A DNA stretch of 35,251 bases from CAYPNF01 sp964411985 (GTDB lineage Bacteria > Verrucomicrobiota > Verrucomicrobiia > Limisphaerales > J093). Under the pieces are notes generated by a model that was not told where the DNA came from, did no database searches, and saw only the letters and a program-made list of their open reading frames with translations. This document shows, one piece after another, positions 32,597 to 35,251 of this stretch. Each line of letters starts with the position of its first letter. Position 1 is the first letter of the stretch. The stretch spans positions 1-35,251 of the forward strand of contig CAYPNF010000073.1 of assembly GCA_964411985.1 (NCBI GenBank), written 5' to 3'. Made by a program: the position numbers and the translations under genes.

Positions 32597-35065
32597 TCAG
32601 TAAATCAGTTGAAACTCGGGCTGCATGGAGAGGGCCCACATGAGATCCTCGAGCGCTTCGGGTCGAATGGGGGTCCCGAGCGTTTGTTCGGCGAGTCGAA
32701 GCTCTTGAGAGGTGGGGCGGCGCCCCAACCCGCCTTCATAAAGGCTGGAGATGAGCCGGCGAGGAGGCACCTTCGAATTGGAGGCCAGTTTGGTGACCCC
32801 TTGGTGAAGCCGCTGTGCCAAAGTGGATCCGTTGGTCAGTTCCAGCGCCTGCAGGGTGGTGGCAGTCGGAGAACGCGAGGTGAGAATCTGTTCCCGACTT
32901 GGGCGTCCCAGCGAGGCCATCAAGGGATCGTTGTTGAGCAGAGCCGCACGAACGCGCTGATGCTGCGCTGTCACGGACCAACTGGCGCGGAGCGCTGGGC
33001 GAAGGCTCCAAGGGGAGGCTTCCTCTGGCGCCGCGGTGAAGACCGCATGCCAATCGGTGAGGGTTGTAGATGCCGAAAGCCACTGATCGACCGCATTGGT
33101 GGACCAGATCCACGATGGGTCGGTGCCAAAGTCCATCTTGCCCCCCGACGCAGCATCGCGGATCCGCGCGCGGAGGATGAGCCCGGCCGGGTTCGGCGAA
33201 GAATCGTCTTTGGACGAACGATCATTCTCAGCCAGCACGGTCAGGACGTTGGTACCCACGATGAGGTGGTTGCGGATGTCGATCACCTTGGGCTTCTTCC
33301 AGTCGTCCCCCGATCCCACCTCATGCCCGTTGATCGCCACAGTGAATCGGTTATCCGCTGCAGTGGTGATCAGCGCAGTCTCCGGTTGCGAAAGGAGTAC
33401 AAAGACCTTCCTGAAAGCAGCCTTCCGGGGAGGTACAGCGGTGGCGCCTCCTGGCTCACACCAGATCCATTCCGCGGCAGGAGGCGGATCAACAGAAGGA
33501 GAGCTACCTACCGAGAAATCGATCTGGGTGTTAGCCGGTAGCGCGCCCCAAGTGCCTGTCAGCGAGCTCAGGGTATCCAGGAATTGCTCCGCAGACAGAC
33601 GTCGAACGGAAGGCCCTTTGAACACGAAGTGGCTCTGGATTTCCTCCGTTTGTCCTACAGAGGGCAGTTGGTATGCGCGAGAAGTGAGGATCAGGGAAAG
33701 GGTGTGCTTGGTATCGTAACCATGGTCAACGAGGTCGACCGCCAGCCAGTCGAGCAAGTCACGATTCCAAGGTTCGGTATCCATTTCGTCCACCGGTTCC
33801 ACCAGGCCCCGGCCCATGAGGCGAGCCCACAGGCGGTTGACGTAGGTGCGGGTGAGCCGGCCATTGTTCGGTTGGGTGACGATCGATGCAAGGCTCGCCA
33901 GGCGTTCCTGGCGGTTCGTGCTGTCGAGCACCGAGCCGAGCTCCGGGAACAGGAACTTCCGTTCCGCTTTGATTCCCATCGGCTTGTCGCAACGCACCAA
34001 TTCCAAGGGTTCTTCCGCATAGACGCTGGCGAGGCCGTAAGCGTCGGCGAGTTTCCAACTGCTGACGAAGCTATCATGGCAGGAGGCGCACTTAAGGTTG
34101 ATGCCCAGGAAGACCTGCGAAAGGCTCTGGGCCGCCTGGACGGGTGGTTGCTGGCTGGCATTCACCGCTCCGCGCCAGACAATCCCTTTCGTGAAGCCCT
34201 CGGAGTGTTCATCGGGGTTGACCAAGGCCGCCACAAATCGGTCGAACGGCAGGTTCTCGGCCAGAGCTTGGTAAAGCCAGGGGGTGATCTGCTTGCGCCC
34301 GCCATCGATATACCCGGTGCCGCGATAGTCATTTCGCAGGGCATCGTTCCAGAAGGAGAGCCAATGTTCTGCGTACCGCTGGTGGTCGCCGAGCAGCCGC
34401 TTTATGAGTCTTTCGCGTTTGTCGGGCGCTCGGTCCTTCACGAAGGCCGACAACTCGCTGGGTGTGGGGGGGAGTCCGATGGTATCAAAGTAAACGCGCC
34501 GGGCGAAGACCGCATCGCCCACCAGCGCGGGCGGACGGAAAGCTTGCTGGGCGAAATAGGGTGCGAGCAGGCGGTCAATCGGGTTCTGCAATTCCTTGGT
34601 GGCAGAAGGCAGTTCCGGTCTGCGCGGCGCCACGGGAGCCTGATAGCCGCGTGCGAGCTTGATGTTGGTGTCCCAGACCATGCCCTGATCAATCCAGGCG
34701 CGAAGCAGGCCGATCTGCGCCGCTGTCCAGCGGGGGCCACTTTGCGGCATGATCCGGTCGGGGTCGGCCCCTGCCACCAATTTCACGATCAAGCTTTCCG
34801 CGCTGTGGCCTGGCTTCGCGGCCGGTCCCGATTCCCCGCCTTGAAGGAGCAGGTTGCGGTCGTCCAACCGGAGGCCTCCTTTCTTCTGTCCATGCGCGTG
34901 ACAGGAAAGGCAGTTTGCCTCGAAAAGCGGTTTCACCTCTTTGGCGAAGTCCACGGGTCGTGCTGTAGCGGGAGGAAGATCCGGAGAAACGGGCTGAGCT
35001 GCGCGCCCTGCGAGCGGGGCGGTTGCCAGCAGAAGGGTCAATCCGGGGGCAAGCCAGAACGTCAT
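32597..35065 (-). CDS. PSCyt1-DUF1549-DUF1553 protein with inserted sandwich module
   Basis: 822 residues with a Sec signal (MTFWLAPGLTLLLATAPLAGRA). Order: cytochrome c-like PSCyt1 domain with CLSCH (52-56) and KKGGLRLD, DUF1549 (about 160-360) with a second CxxCH, CASCH (326-330), then DUF1553 (about 375-815; YVNRLWARLMGRGLVEPVDE). At about 525-675 a beta-sandwich of galactose-binding type (AEWIWCEPGG, FTVAINGHEVGSGDDW, GTNVLTVLAEN, PSWIWSTNA) interrupts DUF1553. These proteins pair with DUF1501 proteins throughout Planctomycetes and Verrucomicrobia; their reaction is unknown, and the haem suggests a redox step. First gene of a two-gene operon. Confidence 0.95.
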   Translation of the reverse strand: MTFWLAPGLTLLLATAPLAGRAAQPVSPDLPPATARPVDFAKEVKPLFEANCLSCHAHGQKKGGLRLDDRNLLLQGGESGPAAKPGHSAESLIVKLVAGADPDRIMPQSGPRWTAAQIGLLRAWIDQGMVWDTNIKLARGYQAPVAPRRPELPSATKELQNPIDRLLAPYFAQQAFRPPALVGDAVFARRVYFDTIGLPPTPSELSAFVKDRAPDKRERLIKRLLGDHQRYAEHWLSFWNDALRNDYRGTGYIDGGRKQITPWLYQALAENLPFDRFVAALVNPDEHSEGFTKGIVWRGAVNASQQPPVQAAQSLSQVFLGINLKCASCHDSFVSSWKLADAYGLASVYAEEPLELVRCDKPMGIKAERKFLFPELGSVLDSTNRQERLASLASIVTQPNNGRLTRTYVNRLWARLMGRGLVEPVDEMDTEPWNRDLLDWLAVDLVDHGYDTKHTLSLILTSRAYQLPSVGQTEEIQSHFVFKGPSVRRLSAEQFLDTLSSLTGTWGALPANTQIDFSVGSSPSVDPPPAAEWIWCEPGGATAVPPRKAAFRKVFVLLSQPETALITTAADNRFTVAINGHEVGSGDDWKKPKVIDIRNHLIVGTNVLTVLAENDRSSKDDSSPNPAGLILRARIRDAASGGKMDFGTDPSWIWSTNAVDQWLSASTTLTDWHAVFTAAPEEASPWSLRPALRASWSVTAQHQRVRAALLNNDPLMASLGRPSREQILTSRSPTATTLQALELTNGSTLAQRLHQGVTKLASNSKVPPRRLISSLYEGGLGRRPTSQELRLAEQTLGTPIRPEALEDLMWALSMQPEFQLIY

Positions 35066-35074
35066 GATCTACGT

Positions 35075-35103
35075 ATTCTAGCCTGGTTCAACAAAAAGGG
35101 CAA
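35075..35103 (-). promoter_or_regulatory. Candidate sigma-70 promoter of DUF1553-DUF1501 operon
   Basis: Read on the minus strand, TTGCCC (35098-35103) and TAGAAT (35075-35080) are separated by exactly 17 bases. The -10 box ends only 9 bases before the ATG at 35065, so the message would have almost no leader, and no Shine-Dalgarno is present. Spacing and boxes are good but unproven. Confidence 0.45.
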
Positions 35104-35208
35104 CTAAGGACGATAAGTAGAAAAAGAGATATCCAAGAGCTTTCGTCATTAGGAGTCTGAGGGCCCCGTTGCGTTCTGCGCCAGCTTCTGGAGTGGGGTG
35201 GAAGGTAG

Positions 35209-35229
35209 GGACATCGCGCTGCGATGTCC
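35209..35229. repeat. Perfect hairpin near right edge
   Basis: GGACATCGC and GCGATGTCC form a perfect 9-base inverted repeat around GCT. It is followed by GC-rich sequence rather than a T run, so a REP-like palindrome is more likely than a terminator. The rest of 35104-35251 shows no gene. Confidence 0.5.
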
Positions 35230-35251
35230 GGGGGTGCGGACGGCCCGGCGG

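Noticed and set aside
32159..33541. 460-codon open frame on the plus strand
   Set aside because: Antisense to the DUF1501 and DUF1553 genes, low-complexity Arg/Gly-rich translation, no recognisable motif.
33584..35107. 507-codon open frame on the plus strand
   Set aside because: It lies fully antisense to the DUF1553 gene, which has clear domains and haem motifs. The frame has no family features and is a by-product of GC-rich codon bias.
1..35251. CRISPR array, insertion sequence or prophage
   Set aside because: No regularly spaced repeats, Cas proteins, transposase or integrase motifs, or phage structural genes were found on either strand.

Overview
The window reads as chromosome of a bacterium of the PVC group, most likely a Verrucomicrobium of the Pedosphaera/Limisphaera type. 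The taxonomic call is inference. It rests on a DUF1549/DUF1553 cytochrome protein paired with a DUF1501 protein, many Tat-exported enzymes, a giant CotH/lamin-tail protein, a hydrazine-synthase-alpha-like secreted cytochrome, large TPR proteins and generally weak Shine-Dalgarno signals. I see no phage, plasmid, transposase or CRISPR features.

Layout. A 1691-residue secreted CotH/LTD protein runs on the + strand (172-5247). It is followed by a complete tRNA-His (5443-5521) whose CCA end is the first base of a palindromic repeat element. A long minus-strand block follows: a haem-c/beta-propeller HzsA-like protein and, 114 bases upstream of it, a GH116-type glycosidase; a 1708-residue TPR protein with an embedded C39-like cysteine peptidase and a C-terminal membrane anchor; an alpha/beta esterase overlapping a 690-residue secreted (alpha/alpha)6-like protein by 4 bases; and a tandemly duplicated beta-propeller. 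A small DUF4405 membrane protein (+, 22446-23297) meets a second secreted propeller protein (-) tail to tail. An exported protein of unknown family (+, 25810-27090) and a decayed stretch with gene debris (27091-27405) come next. The last part is minus-strand again: aldo/keto-reductase-like Fe-S protein, GH140-like (DUF4038) enzyme and GH16 enzyme in one tight operon, then a DUF1553 protein and DUF1501 protein in another.

Taken together the genes look like exported machinery for polysaccharide breakdown and surface attachment. There are three recognisable glycoside hydrolases (GH116, GH140-like, GH16), an esterase, a further helical-toroid candidate enzyme and several secreted propellers. Nearly every protein has a Sec or Tat signal. 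The substrate cannot be read from sequence alone; GH16 suggests a beta-glucan or galactan and GH140-like suggests a pectic side chain.

Most unusual items: an aldo/keto-reductase-like protein in which all four catalytic-tetrad positions appear substituted while two [4Fe-4S] motifs are kept; the TPR-C39-TPR-membrane protein with an intact Cys/His/Asp set; a GH116 enzyme with an inserted module like one found in GH32 proteins; the DUF4405 protein with two copies of a cytoplasmic helical module; and the unknown exported protein at 25810. Start codons are often uncertain because Shine-Dalgarno sequences are mostly absent; I chose starts by signal peptide and spacing and give alternatives.
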